Below are positions 26,640-36,111 of a stretch of DNA of 64,000 nucleotides, piece after piece. A program made the translations under genes and the position numbers. This DNA is from Janthinobacterium lividum. Lineage in GTDB: Bacteria; Pseudomonadota; Gammaproteobacteria; Burkholderiales; Burkholderiaceae_D. The DNA is taken from contig NZ_CP139976.1 in the NCBI RefSeq assembly GCF_034424625.1, positions 3,658,001 to 3,722,000 of the forward strand, in the 5' to 3' direction. The notes beneath the pieces were generated by a model that did not search any database, had not been told where the DNA came from, and saw only the letters and a list, made by a program, of their open reading frames with translations. Within the stretch, counting starts at the first letter, position 1. Every line of letters starts with the position of its first letter.

Positions 26640-26768
26640 TTCGGCGCGGCCAAACCCGCCTTCAAGCCTTAAATCCCGGCCTTGGTCGCAAAGTAGCATC
26701 TTGGCAATCGGCTTATCCGCATACTGTTTTTCGACTCTTCCCGAGTGAAAACCATGACAAGGATAGCC

Positions 26769-29105
26769 ATGTACCTGCCCCATCCCCACCTTTACGCCAC
26801 GTGCATCCTCGCCGCTGCCGCCCTGCCGGGCGCCCTGTACGCGCAGGCGCCGGCCCTCTCCGGACAGTGGCAATTCCAGACGGCGACAGGCACGACCACG
26901 ACAAATGGCGTCGAGGTCGACCTGATCGACACGGGCATCCTCGACATTACCGAAGAGCAAGCCGGCTGGCGCGCGACGATCGCGTGGCTCGACGAACGGG
27001 GCCAGCTCACGCCGCCGCGCACGGTCAAGGGTACGCCAGGCCCCGCCGGCACCATTTTCAGGCACGGCGGCAAGCGCGTCAGCACGGGGCGCAACGGCCA
27101 GGACATCAGTACCGAGGTGACGATCCGCTGGACCTTGCAAGCCAAGGGCGACGTGCTGAGCGGCGAACGCCTGGTCGAAACCGATGAGAACGAACCCAAG
27201 CCCGTGAGCGGCACGCGGCTGAAGGAACGCTATGTGCCGCCGGCACTGCCGGCCGCGCCGCCAGTGGCAAGCGGCGCCGCGCGCGGCCCTTCCACGCCGC
27301 CCGAACGCGCGCGCGTGGTGCAGATGGCGCAAGAGGCGCAGCGCGATCCCCTGGCCGTGCAACAGCGCGACGGCACCTGGCTGGGCGCATGGATCGAGGC
27401 GATTCCCGACTTCACCTTACCGGCCAGTGCGCTGGAAAGCTGGCTGTCCATCGCCAGCCAGGCCGCCATCCGCGAGGCGACAGTCTTTCAATACCTGGCC
27501 AGCGCGATGGCTTTCCAGATCGAACACCCGGACCAGGCCGGGCAGCAAAGCGCCAGCGACCTGGCGGGGATGCAAGGCGTGCTGTGCGCCTACGAAACCC
27601 TGCTGCGACAGGATAAGCTGCACCGTTCCGCCAAGCTGGACGCGGCGCTGGCGGCGCGCCGGCAAGACAGGCTGCCCGCCTTCCTCGCCACGCTGTCCGG
27701 CAGGGATGCTGGCATTGAAGCGACGACATCGCCATCCAGCGACGCCACGGCGCGCCGGATTGTGGCGCTGGGCACCAGCGAACCGCGCGCAATGGACTGG
27801 CTCGACATCCTGAACAACCGCTTCGGCGGCCGCATGGCCGGCAGCGATGCCTACACGCATGCGGCACAATGGGCGCGCATGCAGCTGCAGCAATGGGGTG
27901 TGCAAGCCGAGCTGGAAGAAGCGGGCCAGATGCCCGTCGGCTTCAACCGCGGTCCCTGGTCGGGCAAGATGCTGGCGCCCCGGGAGCAGCCCCTGCGCCT
28001 GGCGACGCCCGCCTATACGGCCGGCACCCGTGGCGTGCAGCAAGGCCTGGCAATCGTGGGGCCGGCCACCCTGGAAGAGGCGCTGGAGCGCGCCGCGCAA
28101 TTCAAGGGAAAATGGGTGCTGACCGGCGGCGAAAACAGCGGTGGCGGGCGCGATGGCAAGACCGTCCACCAGCCCAGGGCCATCACCCGGGTGCTGATGC
28201 AGGCCGGCGCCCTCGGCACCATCCAGTCCGGCGAAGAACCGCTGTATGCCGCCAGCGCCGCGCCCGCCACCTGGGCGGCCCTGCCGACCTTGCCAGACAT
28301 CAAGCTGGCCGCGCCACAATATGCCGACATCCGCCAGCGCGTGGCGCGCGGTGAAGCCGTGACCCTGGAGTTTGACATCCGCAACTGGTTCTATCCGGGG
28401 CCGGTGGCGTATCACAACGTCGTCGCCCGCATTCCGGGCACGGAAAAGCCGGAGGAAATCGTGCTGATCGGCGCCCACCTCGACAGCTACGATGGCGGCA
28501 CGGGCGCGGCCGACAATGGCGGCGGCGTGGCCACCATGCTGGAGGCGATGCGCCTGCTGGCCAAGTCCGATGCCAGGCCGCGCCGCACCATCATGCTGGC
28601 GGCCTTCGGCGCGGAGGAAATCGGCCGCAAGGGTTCGTTCGCATTCGCCGAGCGGCATGCGGGGGAATTGCACAATATCGTCATGATGCTGAACCGCGAC
28701 GGCCGGCCTGGCGCCATCGACGGCATTGCGATTCCTTCGGCCTGGAAACCCGTGTTTGGCCGGGTTGAACAGGCCCTGCAAGACATCCACCCCGTGTTCG
28801 GCTTCGCCACGACCATCAACGACGTGCCGCGCGATGCCGGCAAGGCGATGAATGCGCGCGCCGGCAGCGATGACGCCGTCTTCAGCCTGCATGGCGTGCC
28901 GACGCCGAAGTTTACCGTGCTCGGCGATTTCGACTATGCGCGCGTGCATCACACGGTGCTCGATACCTACGACAGCGTGCGGCCTTTCAGCGCAGCGCAG
29001 CAATACTCGGCCATCGCCATCGCCTTGAGCGCGTATGAAGTGGCGAATGCGCCGGAGGAGCTCAGTCGGAAGGGCTACTATCGCGCCGTCAAGGCGGCAC
29101 CATAA
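26769..29105 (+). CDS. M28-family metallopeptidase with PA domain (exported)
   Basis: Zinc aminopeptidase-like protein of 778 residues. A signal peptide (cleavage near GALYAQ|AP) is followed by about 200 residues of unassigned region with a Pro/Ala-rich linker, a helical segment, and then the peptidase with an inserted protease-associated region. Zinc ligands and catalytic residues appear in order: HLDSYDGG (His, Asp), AADNGGG (bridging Asp), FGAEEIG (catalytic Glu pair), NRDGRP and the late VHHTVLDT. I prefer ATG 26769, which has AAGGA five bases upstream, to two earlier in-frame starts. Probably releases N-terminal amino acids from peptides outside the cytoplasm, in keeping with the M16 neighbour. 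Confidence 0.85.
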   Translation: MYLPHPHLYATCILAAAALPGALYAQAPALSGQWQFQTATGTTTTNGVEVDLIDTGILDITEEQAGWRATIAWLDERGQLTPPRTVKGTPGPAGTIFRHGGKRVSTGRNGQDISTEVTIRWTLQAKGDVLSGERLVETDENEPKPVSGTRLKERYVPPALPAAPPVASGAARGPSTPPERARVVQMAQEAQRDPLAVQQRDGTWLGAWIEAIPDFTLPASALESWLSIASQAAIREATVFQYLASAMAFQIEHPDQAGQQSASDLAGMQGVLCAYETLLRQDKLHRSAKLDAALAARRQDRLPAFLATLSGRDAGIEATTSPSSDATARRIVALGTSEPRAMDWLDILNNRFGGRMAGSDAYTHAAQWARMQLQQWGVQAELEEAGQMPVGFNRGPWSGKMLAPREQPLRLATPAYTAGTRGVQQGLAIVGPATLEEALERAAQFKGKWVLTGGENSGGGRDGKTVHQPRAITRVLMQAGALGTIQSGEEPLYAASAAPATWAALPTLPDIKLAAPQYADIRQRVARGEAVTLEFDIRNWFYPGPVAYHNVVARIPGTEKPEEIVLIGAHLDSYDGGTGAADNGGGVATMLEAMRLLAKSDARPRRTIMLAAFGAEEIGRKGSFAFAERHAGELHNIVMMLNRDGRPGAIDGIAIPSAWKPVFGRVEQALQDIHPVFGFATTINDVPRDAGKAMNARAGSDDAVFSLHGVPTPKFTVLGDFDYARVHHTVLDTYDSVRPFSAAQQYSAIAIALSAYEVANAPEELSRKGYYRAVKAAP

Positions 29106-29120
29106 TCTTTCCCGCCAGCG

Positions 29121-29375
29121 TCACTCGAAGGGATTGGCTACCGACGTCACTTCGGGCGGCGGCAGCTGGTCGGGCAGTTCCTGCTTTTCCAGCTGCGCCA
29201 CCACGTCGCCCAGCAGTTTTTGTAACTGTTTCGCCAGGGCCAGGCCCGGCTTGTCCAGGGTCAGGTCGATGTCGCCGCTGATGCTGATGCGGTCGATGCG
29301 GTTTTCGATAGTCAGGCTGCCAATGTCCAGCACATCGCTTTCATTGGCATATGGGACGAATTTCTTTGCGCACAT
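29121..29375 (-). CDS. Hypothetical protein, 84 aa
   Basis: Small acidic soluble protein: a beta-rich first half (LDIGSLTIENRIDRISISGD) and a helix (GLALAKQLQKLLGDVVAQLE) followed by a Pro-rich tail. It lies 21 bases after the secreted nuclease gene on the same strand, and may share its transcript. No family recognised. A role with the nuclease, for instance as inhibitor, would be speculation. Confidence 0.6.
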   Translation of the reverse strand: MCAKKFVPYANESDVLDIGSLTIENRIDRISISGDIDLTLDKPGLALAKQLQKLLGDVVAQLEKQELPDQLPPPEVTSVANPFE

Positions 29376-29396
29376 GGGATTTCCTTTTTGACGGTC

Positions 29397-30182
29397 TTAT
29401 TTCTTGGACTTGCTCTTTACCTTGGGCAAACTCAGCATGCGCAACTTTTGCTGGCGCGTCAGCGACGGTAACAGATCGATGCCTATCCTGTCTTCCAGTT
29501 GCGCAATGCTCAACACTTCATACGTCTTGGTATCGACGTTTTCAATGAAGTAGGCGGCACCGGCGCGCTGGCGCGGGCTGTAGACGGCCTTGTACAGATG
29601 GCTGGGCACAATGACTCTTCCCACCTTGCGCAGGTTGCCGCCAATAAAAGCCGGGCCCGTGATCACGTACAGGTCGCCTTCCTTCTTCGCCATCTTGCGC
29701 ACGGCGCCCTCGATGCCGGCCCACACATAGCGGTTGTTGCGCGAGTCTTGCGGCACCATGTTGGCCAGGGTGAAGCTGTCGCGCTGGCTCTGGCGGTCCG
29801 GCATGTCGCCGTTGGGCGCCATGTGGCCACGGTCGAAGCCGCTGCGCGCATAATCGGCCAGTTCCGCGCGCTGGGCGGCGGGCAGCTTGCGTTCGGCATG
29901 AAAAGAGTTTTCGCGCGACAAATCCTGTGCCGCTTCCAGGTTGTTCGCCGTCAAGTGTTCAGCCGACCACAGCGGCGTGCGCGTGATACCCGAGTGCATC
30001 ACGCCAAACACGTTGTAGCACAGCTCCTTGGTGGCCACGTCCAGCTTGGGGTTGGTGATTTCCGGCTTGCGGCCATCGACGTAATGGGCAGGACAGGCAT
30101 CGGCATGCGCCAGGTTCGCGGCAAAGGCGGAAGCCAGCAGGCCGCACGCCAGGGTCAGCCTGGCGATCGATCGTTGAATCAT
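29397..30182 (-). CDS. Secreted DNA/RNA non-specific endonuclease (NucA/NUC1 family)
   Basis: Exported nuclease of 261 residues. Signal peptide cleavage is near NLAHA|DA. The catalytic DRGH motif (FDRGHMAPNGDM) with the general base His is present, followed by the conserved metal-ligand Asn (FTLANMVPQ) and RNNRYVWAGIE. These define the beta-beta-alpha-metal nucleases such as Serratia nuclease. A basic tail (KVKSKSKK) ends it. GAGGGAAAT sits just before the start at 30182. Likely function: breakdown of extracellular or periplasmic nucleic acids for nutrition. Confidence 0.9.
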   Translation of the reverse strand: MIQRSIARLTLACGLLASAFAANLAHADACPAHYVDGRKPEITNPKLDVATKELCYNVFGVMHSGITRTPLWSAEHLTANNLEAAQDLSRENSFHAERKLPAAQRAELADYARSGFDRGHMAPNGDMPDRQSQRDSFTLANMVPQDSRNNRYVWAGIEGAVRKMAKKEGDLYVITGPAFIGGNLRKVGRVIVPSHLYKAVYSPRQRAGAAYFIENVDTKTYEVLSIAQLEDRIGIDLLPSLTRQQKLRMLSLPKVKSKSKK

Positions 30183-30396
30183 ATTTCCCTCTGAAATCTT
30201 GCAGGCCAGCATTCTAGCGGACGCCGGCCCTCAGCACCAAGCTGCACAAACCTGGCGTGCGCGGCGAAAAACGGGCGTACAGGCGGTCCTGCGCAGAGCT
30301 GGCGCAAATAAAGGCCAACAGGCCGCGCACAGCCATTCATATCTGCTAAGATTGCCTTGATTTGTTCGCATCGACCATTCAAGATTTGGAGAGCAT

Positions 30397-30924
30397 ATGA
30401 TCAAAAAAACCCTGCTGCTGATCGTTGTCGTCGTCGCCGCCATCCTCGGCTATGCCACCACCAAGCCCGACACCTTCAGTGTCCAGCGCGAAATCACCAT
30501 CAAGGCCCCGCCCGAGAAAATCGCCGCCCTGATCACGGACTTCCACTACTGGGCCGCCTGGTCGCCGTGGGAAAAGCTCGATCCGGCCATGCGCCGCACG
30601 TTTACGGGGCCGGCCAATGGCCTGGGCGCGCAATATGCGTGGACGGGAAATGACAAGGTGGGTGCCGGCCGCATGGAAATCACGGAAGCGGCCCAGCCCG
30701 AACGCACCGTCATCAAGCTGGACTTCCTCAAGCCGTTTGAAAGCCATAACACCACCACCTTTACCATGGCGCCCGAAGGCGATGGCACCAAGGTGAACTG
30801 GACCATGACGGGCCCCAGCCCTTACGTGAGCAAGGTCATGACGGTGTTCGTCAGCATGGATACCATGATAGGCAAGGATTTTGAAAAAGGCTTGAACAAC
30901 CTGAAGGCGGCGGCGGAACGCTAA
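30397..30924 (+). CDS. SRPBCC-fold (polyketide cyclase-like) membrane-anchored protein
   Basis: Protein of 175 residues with one N-terminal membrane segment (residues 3-19, LLLIVVVVAAILGYA) and a START/SRPBCC domain opening with FSVQREITIKAPPEKIAALI, then WSPWEKLDPAMRR and a long C-terminal helix. Members bind hydrophobic ligands in a helix-grip cavity; the ligand here is unknown. GGAGAG precedes the start. A good terminator follows at 30947. Transcribed convergently towards the phc operon. Confidence 0.82.
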   Translation: MIKKTLLLIVVVVAAILGYATTKPDTFSVQREITIKAPPEKIAALITDFHYWAAWSPWEKLDPAMRRTFTGPANGLGAQYAWTGNDKVGAGRMEITEAAQPERTVIKLDFLKPFESHNTTTFTMAPEGDGTKVNWTMTGPSPYVSKVMTVFVSMDTMIGKDFEKGLNNLKAAAER

Positions 30925-30946
30925 GCCCGCTCACCGCCACCAGACA

Positions 30947-30969
30947 CAGGGCCCGCGCGGCCCTGTTTT
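30947..30969 (+). terminator. Rho-independent terminator
   Basis: CAGGGCC and GGCCCTG form a perfect seven-pair stem with a five-base loop, followed by TTTTA. It lies 23 bases beyond the SRPBCC stop and just before the 3' end of the convergent phc operon, and could serve both directions. Confidence 0.8.
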
Positions 30970-31004
30970 AGTTGGCGCCGCCCCTTGCGGGGGGCATGCT
31001 TAGC

Positions 31005-32018
31005 TCAGAACTGCTCGATCCAGGCCGCCAGGTGGTCTGGCGTGAGCGCCGGTTCAGCCTGCACCACCTTGCCTTGCAAGCCTTGCTCCGTCTTGCTGAG
31101 CTGCAAGGACCAGCCGCGCCGCGCCAGCCACAGCAAGCTGGCCAGCCAGAATGAGTGGATGGGCGAGACGGGCGTGGTGGTCGGCGTTTCCAGGAATTCC
31201 GTCAGCAGCCGGCCATCGAGAAACAGCGCCGTGCCGCCCTGGTTTTGCAGCGCCGCGCCAAACACGGGCAGCAGCATGTCGATCGTCTGTTCCACGCCGC
31301 GCCCCGGATAGTCGCGTTCGAGCGTGTCGAGCTGCTGGCGCACGGCGGCGGCAAAGGCCGTACCGCGGAAGGCTTCCGAGCTGACCAGGTCGGCATAATC
31401 CATCAGCAGCCAGTCCGGCTCGGGCGGCGTGACGCCGGCCGTCAGGGCAGCCGACAAATACGCTTCCACGGGCAACTGCTGCTCCGGACCAGCGAGGCTG
31501 GCGCACAGGGCGTAGAGGGTGCCGATGCGGTTGGCGACGGCTTGCCGCTGGCGCACCATCAGCTTTTCGCGCAGCAACTGGGCGTGCTCGTTGCGCAAGC
31601 GCGCCAGTTCCAGCGCCTGCTTGAGTTCCATGCGCAGGGCCGCGATATCCCACGGCTTCTGGATGTAGCGGTGGATCTGCCCCTGGTTGACGGCTTCCAC
31701 CGTGTGCTCCAGTTCGGAATACGCGGTGGTCAAAATGCGCACGATGTGCGGATGGCGGTCCCAGGCATATGACAACAGCTCGTTGCCATAAGCGCCGGGC
31801 ATGCGCTGATCCGACACCAGCACGGCGATGCGGTCGGCCTGCTCGTCGAGGATGCGCTTGCCCTCCTCGACCGAGGTGGCCGTCAGCACCACGGCCAGCG
31901 GTGCGATAGCGCGCTGGAAATATTTGAGGGCGTTGGCCTCGTCATCGACATAGAGTATCGTCGGCAAGCCTTGCGCCGGCTCACGCTGAGCCGGTAAACG
32001 CAGATTGGCGTCAATCAT
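31005..32018 (-). CDS. phcQ: PhcQ-like response regulator
   Basis: Cytoplasmic protein of 337 residues: a receiver domain (residues about 20-135, acidic pair in YVDDEA, phospho-Asp70 in LVSDQRMP, conserved Lys in QKPWD) followed by a 200-residue helical C-terminal region without a DNA-binding motif. In Ralstonia solanacearum PhcQ has the same layout and acts downstream of PhcR in the quorum-sensing relay. It is the last gene of a four-gene operon; its start overlaps the end of phcR by eight bases. Gene name rests on operon order and architecture; no alignment could be run. Confidence 0.8.
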   Translation of the reverse strand: MIDANLRLPAQREPAQGLPTILYVDDEANALKYFQRAIAPLAVVLTATSVEEGKRILDEQADRIAVLVSDQRMPGAYGNELLSYAWDRHPHIVRILTTAYSELEHTVEAVNQGQIHRYIQKPWDIAALRMELKQALELARLRNEHAQLLREKLMVRQRQAVANRIGTLYALCASLAGPEQQLPVEAYLSAALTAGVTPPEPDWLLMDYADLVSSEAFRGTAFAAAVRQQLDTLERDYPGRGVEQTIDMLLPVFGAALQNQGGTALFLDGRLLTEFLETPTTTPVSPIHSFWLASLLWLARRGWSLQLSKTEQGLQGKVVQAEPALTPDHLAAWIEQF

Positions 32019-33108
32019 GCTCGTTCCTTATATGTACTGGAAAATTCAGGGTTACCGTGGTGGAAGTGCCAAACTCGGTGGCGATATCGAGGTTGCCGCC
32101 GAACGACTGCATCATGCGGTGACAAAACACCATGCCCCAGCCCTTGCCTTCGCCGCCGCCGGCACTGACGGGGTCGATCAACAGCTGTTCGACGATCTCG
32201 GGGGCAATGCCGGCGCCATTGTCGCGCACCATGATGCGGCCGGCGTCGATGCGGATGCCGATCGCCGGATGGGCTTGCTCGCCGGCCGAGCGCAAGGCAT
32301 TCGCCAGCACGGACGATAAAATCAGCGCAACGCAATTGGGCGACTCGGCAATGGAGAAATCGTCGCCCACTTCAACCGTGATGGCGGCGCGCTGGGCCGT
32401 GCTCAAGGGATAGCTGTCGAGCAAGGCGGCCAGCAGCTGGCGCGCGCTGCCGGCGCGGCGTCCGCCCTGCATGCCCGGCCCTGCACTGGCCAGGCGCACC
32501 GTGTCGATAAAGCTGGCCAGGACGGACAGGCAATAACGCGCATTGTCGTGCATCAAGGCGGCCGCTTCGCCGATCTCGGCCTGCGGGGCGGCGTCCGCCT
32601 GCGCGCGCCGCGCGATGCCGCGCGCAAAATTGGCGATGGCCGCCAGCGGCGTGTTCAATTCATGCGCGAGGAAAGCCAGCGATTCTTCCATCGCCACCAG
32701 GCCCTGGCGGCGCGCGGCGCGCTCGCGTCCCGTCTGCACGGCCAGTTGCAGCGCCGTTTGCATGGCGGGCAGGTCGAGCGGCTTTTCCAGAAGGCGGAAC
32801 ACCGCGCCGCCGTTGATCAGTTCGAGCAGCACGTCCTTGTCCGCATACGCGGTCACCAGCATGCAGACGATGTGCGGATAGCGCTGCGCCACTTCCTGCA
32901 GCAATTCGCTGCCCAGGCGATCCGGCATGCGGTAATCGGTGACGAGCACGTCGATCTGGCCGGCGTCGTCTTGCAGCAGAGCGAGCGCCGCATCGACGCT
33001 CTGCGCCGTCAGCACGCGGTAGCGTGGCCCGACGGCGCGCTCGAAATACTTGCAGGCGAGCGCTTCATCGTCCACGTACAGCACGCTGGCGCGGCTATCG
33101 TTATCCAT
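32011..33108 (-). CDS. phcR: PhcR-like receiver-histidine kinase hybrid
   Basis: Protein of 365 residues with an unusual order: receiver first (phospho-Asp58 in VTDYRMPD, Lys in LEKPL), then a histidine kinase with phospho-His149 in FLAHELNTPLAAI and a HATPase domain (DNGAGIAP, GKGWGMVFCHRMM). This receiver-then-kinase order is characteristic of Ralstonia PhcR, the response regulator that PhcS phosphorylates and that in turn controls PhcA activity. It begins one base after the stop of phcS and overlaps phcQ. No membrane segments. Confidence 0.83.
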   Translation of the reverse strand: MDNDSRASVLYVDDEALACKYFERAVGPRYRVLTAQSVDAALALLQDDAGQIDVLVTDYRMPDRLGSELLQEVAQRYPHIVCMLVTAYADKDVLLELINGGAVFRLLEKPLDLPAMQTALQLAVQTGRERAARRQGLVAMEESLAFLAHELNTPLAAIANFARGIARRAQADAAPQAEIGEAAALMHDNARYCLSVLASFIDTVRLASAGPGMQGGRRAGSARQLLAALLDSYPLSTAQRAAITVEVGDDFSIAESPNCVALILSSVLANALRSAGEQAHPAIGIRIDAGRIMVRDNGAGIAPEIVEQLLIDPVSAGGGEGKGWGMVFCHRMMQSFGGNLDIATEFGTSTTVTLNFPVHIRNEHD

Positions 33109-33109
33109 G

Positions 33110-34453
33110 CTAGCGGCCCTCCCAATCGGAGCGCTGCAAGTCGAAATTCATGCTGGCCCACACGCCCAGCTCGCTTTCGGCGCTGAGGGTGCCGCCGTGG
33201 CGCTCGATCACGCCATAGCTGATGCTCAGCCCCAGGCCCAGGCCCTGCCCCACTTCGCGCGTGGTAAAGAACGGTTCGAACACGCGCGCCAGGTTTTCCG
33301 GCGCGATGCCGGGGCCGTTGTCGCGCACGCTGATGCGCAGGCGGTTCTCGTCCCAGTGGGCCGTGATGCGGATCTCGAACGGCGGCGCATTGCCCTTGCG
33401 CATGGACAGCACGGCATTGCCCAGCAAGTTGATCAGCACGCCCACGATGGCCGCCTCGTCGCCGCGCACCAGGGTGTCGACGGGCAAGTCGTGGCTGATG
33501 CTGACATTTTTCGTTTCATGCCCCACCAGGCGGATGGCCGCGTCGAGCGCGCTGCGGAACTGGAAATGCCCCGTTTCCAGCTGGTTGCCGCTCTTGCGGT
33601 AGGCAAAGGTCTTCAAGTCGGACACGATGTGCTGCACGCGCAGCATGCCCTGCTTGGCGTCGGCCAGGCATTCGCTGACCAGCGCGCTTTGCTGGGCGGC
33701 CGGGTCTTCGATGGCCACCTCGATGGCCATCATGCAGAAATTCACGGGGTTATTGACTTCATGCAGCATGCCGGCGGCCAGGGTGCCGATGGCGGCCATT
33801 TTCTCCTGCTGCAGCATCTGCCCCTTGATATCGGCCAGGCTCTTGTTGGTTTCTTCCAGCTGCGTGTTCTTTTGCGCCACTTCCGCCTTCAGCTGGAACA
33901 GCATGAAGCGGGCGCGCTCATTAAAATAGGTAAATACGGCGCTGATGCTGGCCGACATGATGAGGAACAGGCAGTTGACGACAAACGTGCCCGGCAAGTC
34001 GAAGCCGCCCGCATGCCAGGCGCAGGCGGCCACATACAGCAGGCAGGAGATGGCGCCGAAGACCATGTTTTGCCACAGGCCGAACGCCAGCACGATGCCC
34101 GACGAATAGATGGCCAGGGTCATGCCCACATAATAGATCGAGGTGGCGCCTTCCGTGACGGCGATCATCCAGGCGATCATGATTTGCGGCAGGATCAGCC
34201 AGACAAACGTCAGGCCCTGGATGCGGTCTTGCGCCCAGCGCGTGCGCATGGCCAGCACGACGCAAAAGATCAGCACGGACACGACGATGCGCGCGCTGGT
34301 AAACGCCGATTGCTTGTCCGGGTACAGGGCCGAATCGAGGCCCATGCCCAGCAGGATCAGCACGATGCCCGTGTACGCCCCGCCGCGGCTGAATTCCAGG
34401 CGGAAGTCGCGCAAAACGGCCGTGTAGCCGGCGTGCAGGCCTGGAGTATCCAT
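33110..34453 (-). CDS. phcS: PhcS-like membrane histidine kinase
   Basis: Sensor of 447 residues with about six membrane segments in the first 175 residues, then a coiled coil, the H-box GMLHEVNNPVNF with His231, and a HATPase domain (NLLGNAV, DNGPGIAP, GLGLGLSISYG). A multi-helix membrane sensor without a periplasmic domain suits a lipophilic signal, as for Ralstonia PhcS, which senses 3-hydroxy fatty-acid methyl ester. The ATG (34453) overlaps the phcB stop as TGATG, so translation is coupled. A start three bases earlier (TTG) is possible but less likely. Second gene of the operon. Confidence 0.85.
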   Translation of the reverse strand: MDTPGLHAGYTAVLRDFRLEFSRGGAYTGIVLILLGMGLDSALYPDKQSAFTSARIVVSVLIFCVVLAMRTRWAQDRIQGLTFVWLILPQIMIAWMIAVTEGATSIYYVGMTLAIYSSGIVLAFGLWQNMVFGAISCLLYVAACAWHAGGFDLPGTFVVNCLFLIMSASISAVFTYFNERARFMLFQLKAEVAQKNTQLEETNKSLADIKGQMLQQEKMAAIGTLAAGMLHEVNNPVNFCMMAIEVAIEDPAAQQSALVSECLADAKQGMLRVQHIVSDLKTFAYRKSGNQLETGHFQFRSALDAAIRLVGHETKNVSISHDLPVDTLVRGDEAAIVGVLINLLGNAVLSMRKGNAPPFEIRITAHWDENRLRISVRDNGPGIAPENLARVFEPFFTTREVGQGLGLGLSISYGVIERHGGTLSAESELGVWASMNFDLQRSDWEGR

Positions 34454-35847
34454 CAAGGAATGCTCACTTCCGCGAACACATTCACGCCCGTGGCGTCGAC
34501 ATAGATCAGCGGATCCGTTGCATGTTCGGGCAGCAAGGCCGACAGGCCTTCTTCATTGCGATAGATCAAATGCCACTCCAGCAAATGCTCCATGCCGAAC
34601 TTGCCCGGATTGTTCGCGTGCACATTGGTGACGAGCAAACGTCCGCCCGGCCCCACGCGCGAGGCGAAGTGCATCAGCAGGCGCGCACACACCTTGTCGG
34701 ACAGGTAGTCGAACAGGCCGGCGCAATACACGGCGTCGAAACTGCCCGGCAAGCCCGTAATGCCCGAGCCATGGCGGCGCTTGAGCAGGTTATGCACGGA
34801 ATCGTGCACATAGTCGATCTCGACCACGCGCCCCGTGCGCTGCATGATGGTGGTCAGGCGCGCGCGCGTCCAGTCCAGCGTCTCGCTGCTGAAGTCGACC
34901 AGCTCGAAGGCCAGCCACTGCGCATCGGGACAGGTTTCCAGGAAACGCTGCACTTCGATGGCCGGGCCGCAGCCCACGTTGAGCACCTTGTAGACGCGCC
35001 CGGCAACGCGGGCCGCGGCCGCCTTTTGCGCCAAAAATTCCGTCAGGATATCGATGCGGTTGCGGTGCGCCGTGGCGACAGCCGCCTGCAGGAAGGCCGC
35101 ATTGACGATCTGAAAATAGGTGCTCGGGCCCTGGCGCGGATCGTCCAGCAGCTGGTTGACCATCTGGTAATCGCCCGCATAGCCGAGCGGTTTGGTAAAC
35201 GTGCGGAAGACGAAGGGCGCGCGCAGGATCAACGGGTGCAGCGCCGCCTGGGCGAAGGCGCGGTGGGCCGGCGCCCGCTCTTCCTCGACGAGCGAGGCTT
35301 CCACCTCGAGCTGGCGCAGGTACAGCTGGGTCTGCTCCATCAAGGGCAAGGCCAGTTCATCGAAGATATCGGGGCGCAGCCGGCCGTTTTCCTTGGGCAG
35401 CGAGTCGGACAGGTCGACCTGCTCGACCCAGCGCGACACTTCCGACAAAAAGGCGCGCATTTCGTTGACGACGATCTGGTAATCGCGGCGGATGCGGAAG
35501 CGCTCGCCCCAGCCGGCGACAAAAGCGCTGGACTCTTTCAGTACGGCGCCCTTGACGACGACCACGTCGCTCAGCTCGCGCCACTCGTCGATCAGGGTCA
35601 CGGAAACGATGGCGGTCAGGCCCGTGTTGACGCTGCTGATGACGACGGCCTTGCCCACGTAGGCGTTTTTCGCCCCCATGCGCACCGTCACGTCATTGAG
35701 CACCTCGCTGACCTGCACAATCGAGTATGGATTATAGATTTCCATGACCAGCGAATTGCGCTGCAAGTTGAAAATCGTGCCACGCACCGCCTCACCCTGG
35801 GTGTTGCGGAAACTGACGACTGGATCGATCTGCGATTGTGAATACAC
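34453..35847 (-). CDS. phcB: PhcB-like SAM-dependent methyltransferase (signal synthase)
   Basis: Protein of 464 residues: an N-terminal PilZ-like beta domain (1-100), a helical middle with a conserved KPLGYAGDYQMVN stretch near 220, and a C-terminal class I methyltransferase (about 285-420) with motif I VLNVGCGPA at 288-296 and the acidic ribose-binding region FELVDFS near 316. In Ralstonia PhcB makes the quorum-sensing signal 3-hydroxypalmitic (or myristic) acid methyl ester. Start is a GTG at 35847 giving MYSQSQ; no clear ribosome site is visible, so the start is the weakest point. First gene of phcB-phcS-phcR-phcQ. The 264 bases upstream (35848-36111) hold its promoter but no motif I could assign. 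Confidence 0.82.
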   Translation of the reverse strand: MYSQSQIDPVVSFRNTQGEAVRGTIFNLQRNSLVMEIYNPYSIVQVSEVLNDVTVRMGAKNAYVGKAVVISSVNTGLTAIVSVTLIDEWRELSDVVVVKGAVLKESSAFVAGWGERFRIRRDYQIVVNEMRAFLSEVSRWVEQVDLSDSLPKENGRLRPDIFDELALPLMEQTQLYLRQLEVEASLVEEERAPAHRAFAQAALHPLILRAPFVFRTFTKPLGYAGDYQMVNQLLDDPRQGPSTYFQIVNAAFLQAAVATAHRNRIDILTEFLAQKAAAARVAGRVYKVLNVGCGPAIEVQRFLETCPDAQWLAFELVDFSSETLDWTRARLTTIMQRTGRVVEIDYVHDSVHNLLKRRHGSGITGLPGSFDAVYCAGLFDYLSDKVCARLLMHFASRVGPGGRLLVTNVHANNPGKFGMEHLLEWHLIYRNEEGLSALLPEHATDPLIYVDATGVNVFAEVSIP

Positions 35848-36111
35848 GATTGAGCATTATCAAGTTGCCCGGTTTCCGGCACACCACACGGGTGACGCCA
35901 GTTTCCAGGCTGGGTTAAGGCACGGCACACCGGTCGTCTGCCGCCGGCCCCGCCATCAAGATGACGGTATTGCGGCGTCGTTTGACGCCGTGCCGGAGCG
36001 CCTCAAAGCGCGTCTGTTCGCTCTCTGATCGAGTGTACTATGGATGTAGCAGAACGGGCAATTGTTCCCTCAGGAACGACTGTCCGTGGCGCTGGCGCGC
36101 AACGCTGGCGA

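Noticed and set aside
23730..27362. A 1210-codon open frame on the minus strand
   Set aside because: It lies antisense to the M16 and M28 peptidase genes, has a His/Arg/Gly-rich composition typical of GC-rich antisense frames, and no motif.
31005..35847. CqsA/LqsA-type (Jqs) quorum-sensing locus
   Set aside because: There is no pyridoxal-phosphate alpha-oxoamine synthase gene; the synthase is a SAM methyltransferase, which points to the Phc type.
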